Assembly: GCA_036380695.1 (NCBI GenBank)
Contig: DASVEG010000314.1
Location: 1-13,516, forward strand
Direction of reading: 5' to 3'
Length of the DNA stretch: 13,516 nt
From: DASVEG01 sp036380695
Lineage (GTDB): Bacteria > Actinomycetota > Acidimicrobiia > Acidimicrobiales > CADCTF01
Shown here: piece after piece, positions 1-6,269 of the stretch
Layout of the letters: every line of letters starts with the position of its first letter
Numbering within the stretch: position 1 is the first letter of the stretch
The notes under the pieces: generated by a model
Seen by the model: only the letters and a program-made list of their open reading frames with translations
Databases searched by the model: none
What the model was told of the DNA's origin: nothing
Made by a program: the position numbers and the translations under genes

Positions 1-718
1 GCCACAACCAGACGCCGCTCGTGGCGTCGAGCTCGCCGTCGCCGCGTGCCGGCGCGGTGTGGCGGCACCATCGCCCGTCGTCGTGCACCGCGACCTCGTA
101 CCGCCTGCTGTCGATCACCTCGTCGAGTTCGGGATGGACGACCGGGATGTGGTAGCCCTCGAGGTAGTTGTCCGCGTACGTCTTCCAGTTGCACTGGATC
201 TCGTGCACCTGTTCGCCGTCGAACGCGAAGTCCTCGAGTGGGAGGTCGCGGCACGCCTCGGCGAACCCGCCGAGCGCGTCGACGAGCGGCGGTGCGTCGC
301 CGTCGAGGTTCACGAACACCAGGCCGCGCCACGCCTCGACGCGGATCGGATGGAGCGCGAGGCCGCGGCCGGCCATCTCCTCGCCGAAGTCGCGCGCCCG
401 CACCAACGACCCGTCGAGCGCGTAGGTCCACCCGTGGTAGCCGCACACCAGCGACGCGCCGCAGTTGCCCTTCGCGTCGCGAACGAGCGGGCCGCCGCGG
501 TGCAGGCACACGTCGTGGAACGCGCGCAGGCTGGCGTCTTCGCCTGCGACGACGACGATGGGCCACCCGGCGATCGTCGATGCGACGTAGTCGCCGGCGC
601 GCGCCAACTCCGACGCACGGGCCACGAGCTGCCACGTGCGCCCGAACACCGACGCGCGCTCGGCGTCGTACGCGCCGTCGCCGCGGTACCAGCTCGCGGG
701 CAGCGTCTCGCGCGTCAC
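1..718 (-). CDS. Rieske [2Fe-2S] aromatic ring-hydroxylating oxygenase, alpha subunit (3' part beyond window)
   Basis: This gene runs off the left edge; about 239 N-terminal residues are visible, and family members usually have 350-450. The Rieske cluster site is C71-L-H73 and C92-G-Y-H95, with 18 residues between the two halves. The start of the catalytic domain follows, with NWKTYADNYLEGYH near 177-190; H190 and H195 (H-x4-H, before PEL) are the expected ligands of the mononuclear iron. The third ligand, a carboxylate, should lie beyond the edge. Such enzymes use electrons from a reductase or ferredoxin to hydroxylate or demethylate aromatic or quaternary-amine substrates. The substrate cannot be told from this part, and no reductase gene is in the window. 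The GTG start at 718 lies 10 nt past the stop of the SGNH gene on the same strand and 7 nt after a TAGCCT box, so it may have its own leaderless transcript. The family call is firm; the start is likely. Confidence 0.9.
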   Translation of the reverse strand, partial: MTRETLPASWYRGDGAYDAERASVFGRTWQLVARASELARAGDYVASTIAGWPIVVVAGEDASLRAFHDVCLHRGGPLVRDAKGNCGASLVCGYHGWTYALDGSLVRARDFGEEMAGRGLALHPIRVEAWRGLVFVNLDGDAPPLVDALGGFAEACRDLPLEDFAFDGEQVHEIQCNWKTYADNYLEGYHIPVVHPELDEVIDSRRYEVAVHDDGRWCRHTAPARGDGELDATSGVWLW

Positions 719-725
719 GGCTGGC

Positions 726-731
726 AGGCTA
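726..731 (-). promoter_or_regulatory. Probable -10 box (TAGCCT) for the Rieske oxygenase gene
   Basis: TAGCCT on the minus strand lies 7 nt before the GTG at 718, the spacing expected of a leaderless transcript. Its first three bases are the TAG stop codon of the upstream SGNH gene. No convincing -35 was seen. Confidence 0.45.
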
Positions 732-1454
732 GGACGCGTCCGCGTACGCCTTGGCGAAGGCGTCCGCGATCCTGGCGTGACCCGCGGTGCTCGGGTGGAA
801 CCCATCGGCCGCGGTGAGGGCCGCCAGCTCGCCGTCTGCCTCGGCCTTCTCGCTCTTGGCGTGGAGGTCGACGAGCACCGCGCCTTCGGCCCGTACGACC
901 TCCTCGATCGCCGCGTTGTAATCGTCGACCCGCTTCTCGACGAGGGCGGCCGGCACGCCCGACCGGCGGATCACCGGGAGCTGGTCGACCTCCGGCGTGT
1001 TACCGACGAGCACCATCGTGTCGCCGCCGCGGCGCAGAGCGTGTACGACCTGGCGGAGCTGCTCGCCATACGTCTTCGCGTCGACGAGCCCTGTCAGGTC
1101 GTTCACGCTCAACCACACGGTGACGACGTCGGGGTTGGCGGCGACGGCCTTCGGCACCTGTTCGGTAAGCGCGCGGTCGGTACGCGTGCCGGACACGGCC
1201 ACGTTCGTGAGGCGGGAGCCGGCCGGCAACGCCTCTCGGAGGAACACCTGCGGCCACGCCTGCGTCTTCGGGTCGGTCGCGCCCACACCGACGGAGTCGC
1301 TCGCGCCGACGGCGACGTAGACGACCGGCTGCGGGGCTGGCCGCGCCCCCGACCCGGACGACGAACCGTCCCGGTCGCAGGAAGACAGCGCGACCGCGGC
1401 GGCCAGTGCTACCGCGACGATGGCAGCGAGGCGTCGGCGCCGGACGAAGACCAC
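729..1454 (-). CDS. SGNH/GDSL-type hydrolase, predicted lipoprotein
   Basis: A 241-residue secreted hydrolase. The N-terminus has a basic stretch (RRRR, 5-8), a hydrophobic segment (about 9-24) and a lipobox ending L-S-S-C with Cys26, so it is probably a lipoprotein anchored outside the membrane. SGNH blocks are visible: GASDSVG near 50-56 holds the likely nucleophile Ser52, SGTRTD gives the oxyanion-hole region, WLSVND gives the block III Asn, and DGFHPS near the C-terminus gives the catalytic Asp/His pair. Members are esterases, lipases or deacetylases acting on acyl or acetyl esters; the substrate here is unknown. The GTG at 1454 was chosen because it directly precedes the basic-hydrophobic signal sequence and follows a TACCTT box by 5 nt. 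The open frame continues far upstream antisense to the M20 gene, but that part is not credible coding. The Rieske gene follows after 10 nt. Confidence 0.85.
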   Translation of the reverse strand: MVFVRRRRLAAIVAVALAAAVALSSCDRDGSSSGSGARPAPQPVVYVAVGASDSVGVGATDPKTQAWPQVFLREALPAGSRLTNVAVSGTRTDRALTEQVPKAVAANPDVVTVWLSVNDLTGLVDAKTYGEQLRQVVHALRRGGDTMVLVGNTPEVDQLPVIRRSGVPAALVEKRVDDYNAAIEEVVRAEGAVLVDLHAKSEKAEADGELAALTAADGFHPSTAGHARIADAFAKAYADAS

Positions 1455-1459
1455 GCCCC

Positions 1460-1465
1460 AAGGTA
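1460..1465 (-). promoter_or_regulatory. Probable -10 box (TACCTT) for the SGNH hydrolase gene
   Basis: TACCTT on the minus strand lies 5 nt before the GTG at 1454, within the 81-bp divergent gap to the M20 gene. The spacing suggests a leaderless or nearly leaderless mRNA. Confidence 0.4.
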
Positions 1466-1535
1466 GGGCGCCTCGTCGTTCTGGGTGCAGAACGGAGCGT
1501 GGGGCGCCGCTCGCGGCGTGAGCGAGACTGCTGGC

Positions 1536-2876
1536 ATGGACGAACGGGCGTTGTCGGGCGAGGTCACCGAGCTCTTGCAGACGATGATCCGGAACGAGTG
1601 CGTCAACGACGGCGCGCCGGAGTCGGGCGGGGAGCGCCGCAACGCCGACGTCCTCCGCGGCTACCTCGAGGGCGTTGGCCTCGACCTCGAGACGTTCGAG
1701 CCCGCCCCTGGGCGGGTGTCGCTCGTCGCCCGCATCGAGGGGTCCGACCCCGACGCCCCCTCGTTGTGCTTCTGCGGTCACACCGACGTCGTCCCCGTCA
1801 CGCCTGCGGGATGGCAACGCGACCCGTTCGGCGGCGAGTTGGTCGACGGCGAGGTCTGGGGCCGCGGCGCGCTCGACATGCTGAACATCACCGCGTCGAT
1901 GGCCGTGGCGGTCAAGCACCTGGCGCGGAGCGGCTGGAAGCCAAGGGGAACGCTGGTGTACTTCGCCGTCGCCGACGAGGAGGCCGCGGGCGAGCACGGG
2001 GCGAAGTGGATGACCGAGCATGCGTACGACGCGGTCGGCGCAGACTACGTGCTCACCGAGTCCGGTGGCGTCGTCATGCCCTCCGACCGCGGCGAGCGGG
2101 TGACGGTGACGACGGGCGAGAAGGGCGTCGCCTGGCGGCGGTTGCGGGTGAGCGGGTCGCCTGGCCACGGCTCGATGCCGTTCGGGTCCGACAACGCCCT
2201 CGTCAAGGCCGCCGAGGTCGTTCGCCGCCTTGCCGCCTACCGGCCGGCGACGGTCGTCACCGACGCGTGGCGCGCCTACGTCGACGCCCTCGACCTCGAC
2301 GACGAGACGCGATCCGCGCTCGCCGACCCCGCCCGCGCGTACGACGCGTGCACGTCGATGGCCGACGTGCGCCTCGCGAAGATCGCCCACGCGTGCACCC
2401 ACATGACGTTCTCGCCCAACGTCGTGCACGGCGGCGTGAAGACCAACGTGATCCCCGACGTCGTCGACGTCGACGTCGATATCCGGACGCTGCCGGGGCA
2501 GACCGATGCCGACGTTGCGGCCAACCTCCGCGAGGCGATCGGCGACCTGTCGGACGCGGTCGAGGTCGTCACGATCACCTCGAACGAGGCCACCGCCTCG
2601 CCGACCGAAACCCCGGTGTGGGACGCGTTGCAACGCGCGATAGGGCGCGTGTACCCGGAAGCCACGCTGGTGCCGCGCCTCACCGCAGGCGGCACCGACG
2701 CGCGGTTCTTTCGGGAGAAGGGCGCCGTCGCCTATGGCGCGGGGCTGTTCACCCCGGGCATGACCCAGCAGGAGTTCGCGTCGCGGTTCCACGGCCACAA
2801 CGAGCGCATCGACGTCGAGTCGCTCGACCTCACCCGCCGGCTGTGGGTCGACGTCGCCCAGACCGTGCTCGGGTGA
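1536..2876 (+). CDS. M20 family metallopeptidase (ArgE/DapE/ACY1-like)
   Basis: A 446-residue cytosolic hydrolase, of normal length for the family. Zinc and catalytic motifs appear in order: GHTDVVP with H82 and D84, GRGALDM with the bridging D114, ADEEAAG with the general base E148 and ligand E149, TESGG with E175, and HGHNE with H421 near the end. The GGTDAR segment near 385-390 is also typical. The middle section (about 190-300) is the dimerisation or lid domain. The family removes acyl groups from amino acids or cleaves small peptides (acetylornithine, succinyl-diaminopimelate, acylamino acids). The substrate is not readable, and no arg or dap gene is adjacent. ATG at 1536 was preferred over the in-frame GTG at 1518 and ATG at 1485 because homologous sequence seems to begin there; a weak GAGACT box lies 6 nt upstream. 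The 3' end overlaps the convergent alkyltransferase-like gene by 47 bp. Confidence 0.9.
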   Translation: MDERALSGEVTELLQTMIRNECVNDGAPESGGERRNADVLRGYLEGVGLDLETFEPAPGRVSLVARIEGSDPDAPSLCFCGHTDVVPVTPAGWQRDPFGGELVDGEVWGRGALDMLNITASMAVAVKHLARSGWKPRGTLVYFAVADEEAAGEHGAKWMTEHAYDAVGADYVLTESGGVVMPSDRGERVTVTTGEKGVAWRRLRVSGSPGHGSMPFGSDNALVKAAEVVRRLAAYRPATVVTDAWRAYVDALDLDDETRSALADPARAYDACTSMADVRLAKIAHACTHMTFSPNVVHGGVKTNVIPDVVDVDVDIRTLPGQTDADVAANLREAIGDLSDAVEVVTITSNEATASPTETPVWDALQRAIGRVYPEATLVPRLTAGGTDARFFREKGAVAYGAGLFTPGMTQQEFASRFHGHNERIDVESLDLTRRLWVDVAQTVLG

Positions 2877-3138
2877 AGCCCGCGACGCGGCCGTCGCGGG
2901 TCTCGACCCCTTCGGCACGCAACCGCCGCGCGTGCTCCCGTTCGTGGCCGGGGACAAGGCGGCCCTGCGAGTTGACCACCCGCCACCACGGCAGGCCGTC
3001 GCTCGACGCGAGCACCGCACCGACGGCCCTGGCTGCGCCGGGTCGGCCCGCCAGCGCCGCGACCTCGCCGTAGCTCACGACGTCGCCCGCGGGGAGCGCG
3101 GCGACGACCTCCGCCACGCGCGACGCGAAGGGCGTCAC
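2830..3138 (-). CDS. Alkyltransferase-like protein (ATL; MGMT-fold DNA-binding protein without the acceptor cysteine)
   Basis: A 102-residue protein matching only the C-terminal DNA-binding domain of O6-alkylguanine-DNA alkyltransferases. VVSYGEVAALAG is the usual helix-turn-helix entry, and AARAVGAVL holds the expected Arg finger. The active-site PCHRV of true transferases is replaced by PWWRVV, so no alkyl group can be accepted on cysteine. ATL proteins bind O6-alkylguanine, flip it out and hand the lesion to nucleotide excision repair; that role is assigned by family. The tail is basic (FTRARSGRRR). The GTG start at 3138 overlaps the TGA of the DUF480-CMD gene in a GTGA, so translation is probably coupled. 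It is the last gene of the PIG-L, DUF480-CMD, ATL operon and overlaps the convergent M20 gene by 47 bp. Confidence 0.85.
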   Translation of the reverse strand: MTPFASRVAEVVAALPAGDVVSYGEVAALAGRPGAARAVGAVLASSDGLPWWRVVNSQGRLVPGHEREHARRLRAEGVETRDGRVAGFTRARSGRRRPTAGG

Positions 3139-4265
3139 GCAGGTGGGAGCGGCGGTTGGCCCTCCTCGGGCTGGATGCCGAGCGAGGCGATCACCCCCGC
3201 GAGCATCCGGTAGTGCCCGCTCACCATCGGCACCTCCACGAGCTGCGCCGCGGTGAGCTCGGCAGCCAGGACCGCCCACGTGTCGTCGCCGACGGCGCCG
3301 TCGCGATGCAGGTCGTCGCAGGCCCGAAGCACCGCGGCGTCGAGCCCGGTCCACGACGCATCCGGGCCCGTCGCGACCCTCGCGATCTCGTCGTCGGTGA
3401 GGCCGGCGGCGCGCCCGATCTCGACGTGGTGGCCCCACTCGTACGCCGCGCCGGTGAGGTAGGCGGTGCGCAGGATCACGAGCTCGCGGAGGCGCTCAGG
3501 CAGCTTGCCGCCTCGAAGCAGCTTGCCGCCGAAGGGAAGCCATCGCCGGAGCAGGCCGGGGTGGTGCGCCAGCGTCCGGAACAGGTGGAACGAGGGCGCG
3601 CCGGAGGCGGCGAGCAACTCGCGCTGCTCGTCGGTCACCTCGTCCTCCCGCAACGGCGCCAGCCGCGGGGTCGCCGGGATCGGGGGGCGGGCCGCGAACG
3701 TGCCGGGCTTCGCCGAGGCGCGCCCACCAGCCGCGCTCGCGCCTGCGACGGCGCGGCCTGGCTCGGCGGCGGGGACGAGCGTGCAGGCGAAACGTTCCTC
3801 GCGCTGGCCCGGTTGGCGCCCAAGGCGGACGACGAGCGCGGGGGCGCGAGAGGTGAGCCGTTCGATGTCGTGCTCGATCGCCGCGACGCCGTCGAAGCCC
3901 GCCATCCGCTCGGTTCGCGCTCGCAGTTCGTTCAGCGTCTGCGGCCCGCGCAGCAACATCACGCAAAGGATCGCCAGCTCGCGCGCGTCGAGTCCGAGGG
4001 CCTCGTCGAGCACCTGCCGGTACTTCGACACGCGCGACCCGGACCCGGGATGCACGACGCGCGCGAAGCCCTTGGCGCGCAGCGACTGCAACGTCGCCTC
4101 GACGGTGGCTTCGTCGTACGCGACGACCGGGTCTCGGTTGTTCGACTGGTTGCACGCGTTGACCAGCGCGTTCATCGTCAGCGGGTAGTACTGCGGCGTC
4201 GTCAGCTGCTTCTCGGCAAGGCTGCCGACGACGCGCGCCTCCTCCGCCGTGAGCATCTCCGTCAT
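3135..4265 (-). CDS. DUF480 (YceH-like) winged-helix protein fused to a carboxymuconolactone decarboxylase (AhpD-like) domain
   Basis: A 376-residue two-domain protein. Residues 4-165 look like complete YceH/DUF480: it opens LTAEEARVVGSLAEKQ, continues with YYPLTMNALVNACNQ and NNRDPV, and ends near EERFACTLV. DUF480 is a tandem winged-helix family of unknown function. An Ala/Gly/Pro linker (about 166-197) follows, then an apparently complete CMD domain (about 198-365) starting PRLAPLREDE, with core ILRTAYLTGAAYEWGHH and GRAAGLTDDEIA. The AhpD CxxC is absent; E276 and H280 remain, as in many non-peroxidase CMD proteins. No frame break is seen across the linker. ATG at 4265 overlaps the PIG-L stop (ATGA), and the stop overlaps the next start (GTGA), so this is the middle gene of a coupled operon. 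The domain calls are firm; the function of the fusion is unknown. Confidence 0.85.
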   Translation of the reverse strand: MTEMLTAEEARVVGSLAEKQLTTPQYYPLTMNALVNACNQSNNRDPVVAYDEATVEATLQSLRAKGFARVVHPGSGSRVSKYRQVLDEALGLDARELAILCVMLLRGPQTLNELRARTERMAGFDGVAAIEHDIERLTSRAPALVVRLGRQPGQREERFACTLVPAAEPGRAVAGASAAGGRASAKPGTFAARPPIPATPRLAPLREDEVTDEQRELLAASGAPSFHLFRTLAHHPGLLRRWLPFGGKLLRGGKLPERLRELVILRTAYLTGAAYEWGHHVEIGRAAGLTDDEIARVATGPDASWTGLDAAVLRACDDLHRDGAVGDDTWAVLAAELTAAQLVEVPMVSGHYRMLAGVIASLGIQPEEGQPPLPPA

Positions 4266-4978
4266 TGCGTCGCCACGCAGCGGAAGACCTCGGCCAAGCG
4301 GCCATCGCCGAGGCCACCCGCGGTCGCGACCATCTGGCCCCAACCGCGCATGCGCTCTTCGAGCGTGTCGGGCGCGGGGTGCTGGCTGACGTGGCAGAGC
4401 AGCGCCTCGAGCTTGCGCTCGAACACGTCGGTGATGTCGACGTACGTGTCGGGGTCGGGGCCACCCATGATCCACGTCTCCGGCACGACGTGACCCGGCA
4501 GCCCCTCGTCGAGCAACTCGGGGAACGCGAAGTCGTTGCGTGCGTCCGGATACACCGCGCACAACGCGGCCTCGCCCGCCGCCAGATGGTCAGGGTGGCT
4601 CGCGTACATGCGGCCGAGGTCTCGCACGGGCGAGTGGCAGACGACGCGTTGCGGCTTCACCTTGCGGATCACGCGCGACAGGTCGCGACGCAGCTCGATC
4701 GTGACCGTGAGGCGACCGTCGGGGTACCCGAGGAAGTGGACGGTGTCGACGCCGACGGCTTTCGCGGCCGCCTGTTGTTCGGCGCGCCGGATCGTCGGGA
4801 TCTCCGACCGCGGGACGTCCGGGTCGAAGCCGCCGGCATCGCCGTCCGTGACGATGCAGTACGCGACGTCGATACCCTTGTCGGTCCACGTCGCGACGGT
4901 GCCGGCCATCCCGAAGTCCACGTCGTCCGGGTGTGCGGTGATGACGAGCACCCGCTCGACGTCGTCGTCGTTCAACAC
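4262..4978 (-). CDS. PIG-L family zinc-dependent N-deacetylase
   Basis: A 238-residue protein with the LmbE/PIG-L signature. AHPDDVDFG near 15-23 gives H16 and D19 as zinc ligands with D18 as the likely base, and SHPDH (127-131) gives the third ligand, H131. TDGDAGG, near 44-50, is also usual. The family removes acetyl or other acyl groups from N-acyl glucosamine compounds; actinobacterial members include the mycothiol enzymes MshB and Mca. Which one this is cannot be decided here, and no other msh gene is nearby. GTG at 4978 was chosen because TAGGGT lies 7 nt upstream; a TTG follows directly as an alternative. It is the first gene of the operon with the DUF480-CMD and ATL genes, and its TGA overlaps the next ATG. 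The 61-bp gap to the divergent ABM gene holds both promoters. Confidence 0.88.
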   Translation of the reverse strand: MLNDDDVERVLVITAHPDDVDFGMAGTVATWTDKGIDVAYCIVTDGDAGGFDPDVPRSEIPTIRRAEQQAAAKAVGVDTVHFLGYPDGRLTVTIELRRDLSRVIRKVKPQRVVCHSPVRDLGRMYASHPDHLAAGEAALCAVYPDARNDFAFPELLDEGLPGHVVPETWIMGGPDPDTYVDITDVFERKLEALLCHVSQHPAPDTLEERMRGWGQMVATAGGLGDGRLAEVFRCVATQ

Positions 4979-4985
4979 ACGAGCG

Positions 4986-4991
4986 ACCCTA
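4986..4991 (-). promoter_or_regulatory. Probable -10 box (TAGGGT) for the PIG-L operon
   Basis: TAGGGT on the minus strand lies 7 nt before the GTG at 4978. It shares a 61-bp divergent gap with the ABM promoter, and the two -35 regions would overlap around 5004-5014. Confidence 0.4.
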
Positions 4992-5026
4992 CCGCCCACC
5001 CCAGGGGGACACGCGACCGCGCCGCG

Positions 5027-5032
5027 TAGGCT
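5027..5032 (+). promoter_or_regulatory. Probable -10 box (TAGGCT) for the ABM-Dsb operon
   Basis: TAGGCT lies 7 nt before the ATG at 5040, and no Shine-Dalgarno sequence lies between them. This is the arrangement of a leaderless mRNA. Confidence 0.5.
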
Positions 5033-5039
5033 CGCCGCG

Positions 5040-5345
5040 ATGGGACGCGAGTACGTCGCGATCAGCGAGATCGCCGTCGCTCCGGACGGTGCGGACGCGC
5101 TCGAAAGGGCGTTTCGAGCGCGCCTCGGAGCGGTCGACGGCTGGCCGGGGTTCCTCGGCCTCCAGGTGCTGCGCGACCGCAGGCGGCCAGGCTCGTATCT
5201 GATGGTGAGCCGCTGGGCGTCGAAGGAGACGTTCCAGGAGTACATGCGGAGCGACGAGCACCGCCGGTCGCACGCACGCATCCCCGGCGGCGAGCATGCG
5301 CCGCGGCCGGCCGGGTTCGCGGACTACGACGTCGTCGCCACGTGA
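5040..5345 (+). CDS. Antibiotic biosynthesis monooxygenase (ABM/HmoA-like) domain protein
   Basis: A 101-residue single-domain protein of the dimeric alpha+beta barrel fold. It begins with a beta strand (YVAISEIAV), then a helix (ADALERAFRARL), then WPGFLGLQVLRD. The segment from 52 to 80 carries the HmoA-type pattern: SYLMVSRWAS with W59, a helix, then SDEHRRSH with H74 and H78. Members include heme-degrading enzymes and quinol monooxygenases; heme binding is possible but not shown. It is the first gene of a four-gene run. Its TGA overlaps the GTG of the next gene (GTGA at 5342-5345). The ATG was chosen for its TAGGCT box and domain start; the open frame upstream is antisense to the PIG-L gene. 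Confidence 0.8.
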   Translation: MGREYVAISEIAVAPDGADALERAFRARLGAVDGWPGFLGLQVLRDRRRPGSYLMVSRWASKETFQEYMRSDEHRRSHARIPGGEHAPRPAGFADYDVVAT

Positions 5346-5719
5346 ACGACGCCGAGCGCGATCCGCGGACGGTCATCACCGAAGCGCTCGGCATGCTGTC
5401 GCTCGTCGCCACGCGCCGCCTCTACGAGGAGCAGCCGGCGTTGTGGGACCTCGGTGAGCACGGCAGGGCGCGGACGCTCGAGGACTTCGGCCACCACTTC
5501 CGTGCCATCGCGGCGCTCGACGAGCCGGCGTTCCGCCGCCACGTCGACTACTGCGTCTCGTTGTTCGACCAGCGCGGCTTCCCGCGGCGGTGGCTCGACG
5601 ACGCGTGGCGGACGATGGCCGGTGTCCTCCGCGACGAGCTGCCGGCACCCGCGGCCGAATCCGCGCTCGCCACGCTCGACGCGGTCACCGGCGCGGGCGC
5701 GGGCGGGGGCGGGGGCTGA
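5342..5719 (+). CDS. Small helical protein, function unknown (distantly RsbR-N/globin-like pattern)
   Basis: A 125-residue protein translated from a GTG that overlaps the preceding stop. It appears wholly helical. The run LYEEQPALWDLGEHGR, then DFGHHFRAIAALD, FRRHVDYCVSLFDQRGFP and WLDDAWRTMAGVLRDELP recalls the N-terminal non-heme globin-like sensor domains of RsbR-type and B12-binding proteins. That likeness is from memory of the pattern and is weak. Conserved-looking aromatic and His residues (H49-H50, H65, W81) could form a ligand pocket. The C-terminus is a low-complexity Gly/Ala tail written by a G-rich tract. It is the second gene of the ABM-Dsb operon, and DsbB starts 10 nt after its stop. 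Coding is supported by position, coupling and third-base GC. Confidence 0.7.
   Translation: MNDAERDPRTVITEALGMLSLVATRRLYEEQPALWDLGEHGRARTLEDFGHHFRAIAALDEPAFRRHVDYCVSLFDQRGFPRRWLDDAWRTMAGVLRDELPAPAAESALATLDAVTGAGAGGGGG
5695..5715 (+). other. G-quadruplex motif at the end of the small helical protein gene
   Basis: Four G-runs of 3, 3, 5 and 5 bases are separated by spacers CGC, C and C. The motif sits on the coding strand and ends 14 nt before the DsbB start, so it could fold in mRNA near the DsbB initiation region. Function is not shown. Confidence 0.5.
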
Positions 5720-5729
5720 CGCGAGCACC

Positions 5730-6269
5730 GTGGTCACGTTCTTCCTCGCGTCGCTCGCCGTCGTGGCGCAGGCCGCCGTCGCGGTCGCCGCGGCGCTCGG
5801 CATCGCCGGGCGATGGTCCGCGGGCGCCCGCCGCGCCGGCGCCCGCTTGCGGGCGGCGGTGGCTCCCGACGCGTTGCTGCTCGCGCTCGCCGTCGCCGTC
5901 GTCAGCACCACGGGCAGCCTCTACTTCTCCGAGCGCTTGCACTTCACCCCGTGCAAGCTGTGCTGGTACCAGCGGATCGCGATGTACCCGCTCGTGCCGA
6001 TGCTGGCGGTCGCGGTGTGGCGGCGGGACGCAGGCGTTCGCCGGTACGCGATGCCGCTCGCACTCGCCGGCGGCGCCATCTCGGCCTACCACGTGGTCGT
6101 CGAGCGGTTCCCGTCGCTCGAGAGCGGCTCGTGCGACCCCAACAACCCGTGCTCGATCATCTGGGTCGAACGGTTCGGGTACCTGACCATCCCCACGATG
6201 GCGTTGTCGGCGTTCGCGCTCATTGTCGCGCTGCTGCTCGCCGTCCGGACCGAGAGCGAGGCGTCTTGA
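5730..6269 (+). CDS. DsbB/BdbC-family disulfide bond formation protein
   Basis: A 179-residue integral membrane protein with about four or five hydrophobic segments (near 3-26, 46-66, 85-97, 107-125 and 150-173). Two cysteine pairs face outward: C75-K-L-C78 followed by WYQR, the hallmark of the family, and C135 with C141 in the second loop (CDPNNPC). It takes electrons from the extracytoplasmic thiol oxidase DsbA and passes them to quinone, keeping DsbA oxidised. The GTG at 5730 places a hydrophobic helix at the N-terminus; no other start fits as well. It begins 10 nt after the preceding stop, and its TGA overlaps the TTG of the DsbA-like gene, giving a classical oxidase pair. Residues 27-45, rich in Arg and Ala, look like a cytoplasmic loop after an extra first helix that short BdbC proteins may lack. 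Confidence 0.87.
   Translation: MVTFFLASLAVVAQAAVAVAAALGIAGRWSAGARRAGARLRAAVAPDALLLALAVAVVSTTGSLYFSERLHFTPCKLCWYQRIAMYPLVPMLAVAVWRRDAGVRRYAMPLALAGGAISAYHVVVERFPSLESGSCDPNNPCSIIWVERFGYLTIPTMALSAFALIVALLLAVRTESEAS

Noticed and set aside
2455..2485. GTCGAC-type tandem repeat
   Set aside because: It is inside the M20 gene and simply encodes alternating Asp and Val; ordinary codon use explains it.
1455..3020. N-terminal extension of the SGNH hydrolase frame
   Set aside because: The open frame runs on antisense to the M20 gene, but the signal peptide and lipobox begin right at the GTG at 1454.
1406..3073. Plus-strand open frame of 555 codons
   Set aside because: A frame-shifted, Arg-rich shadow of the M20 peptidase gene, whose own frame carries all the zinc motifs.
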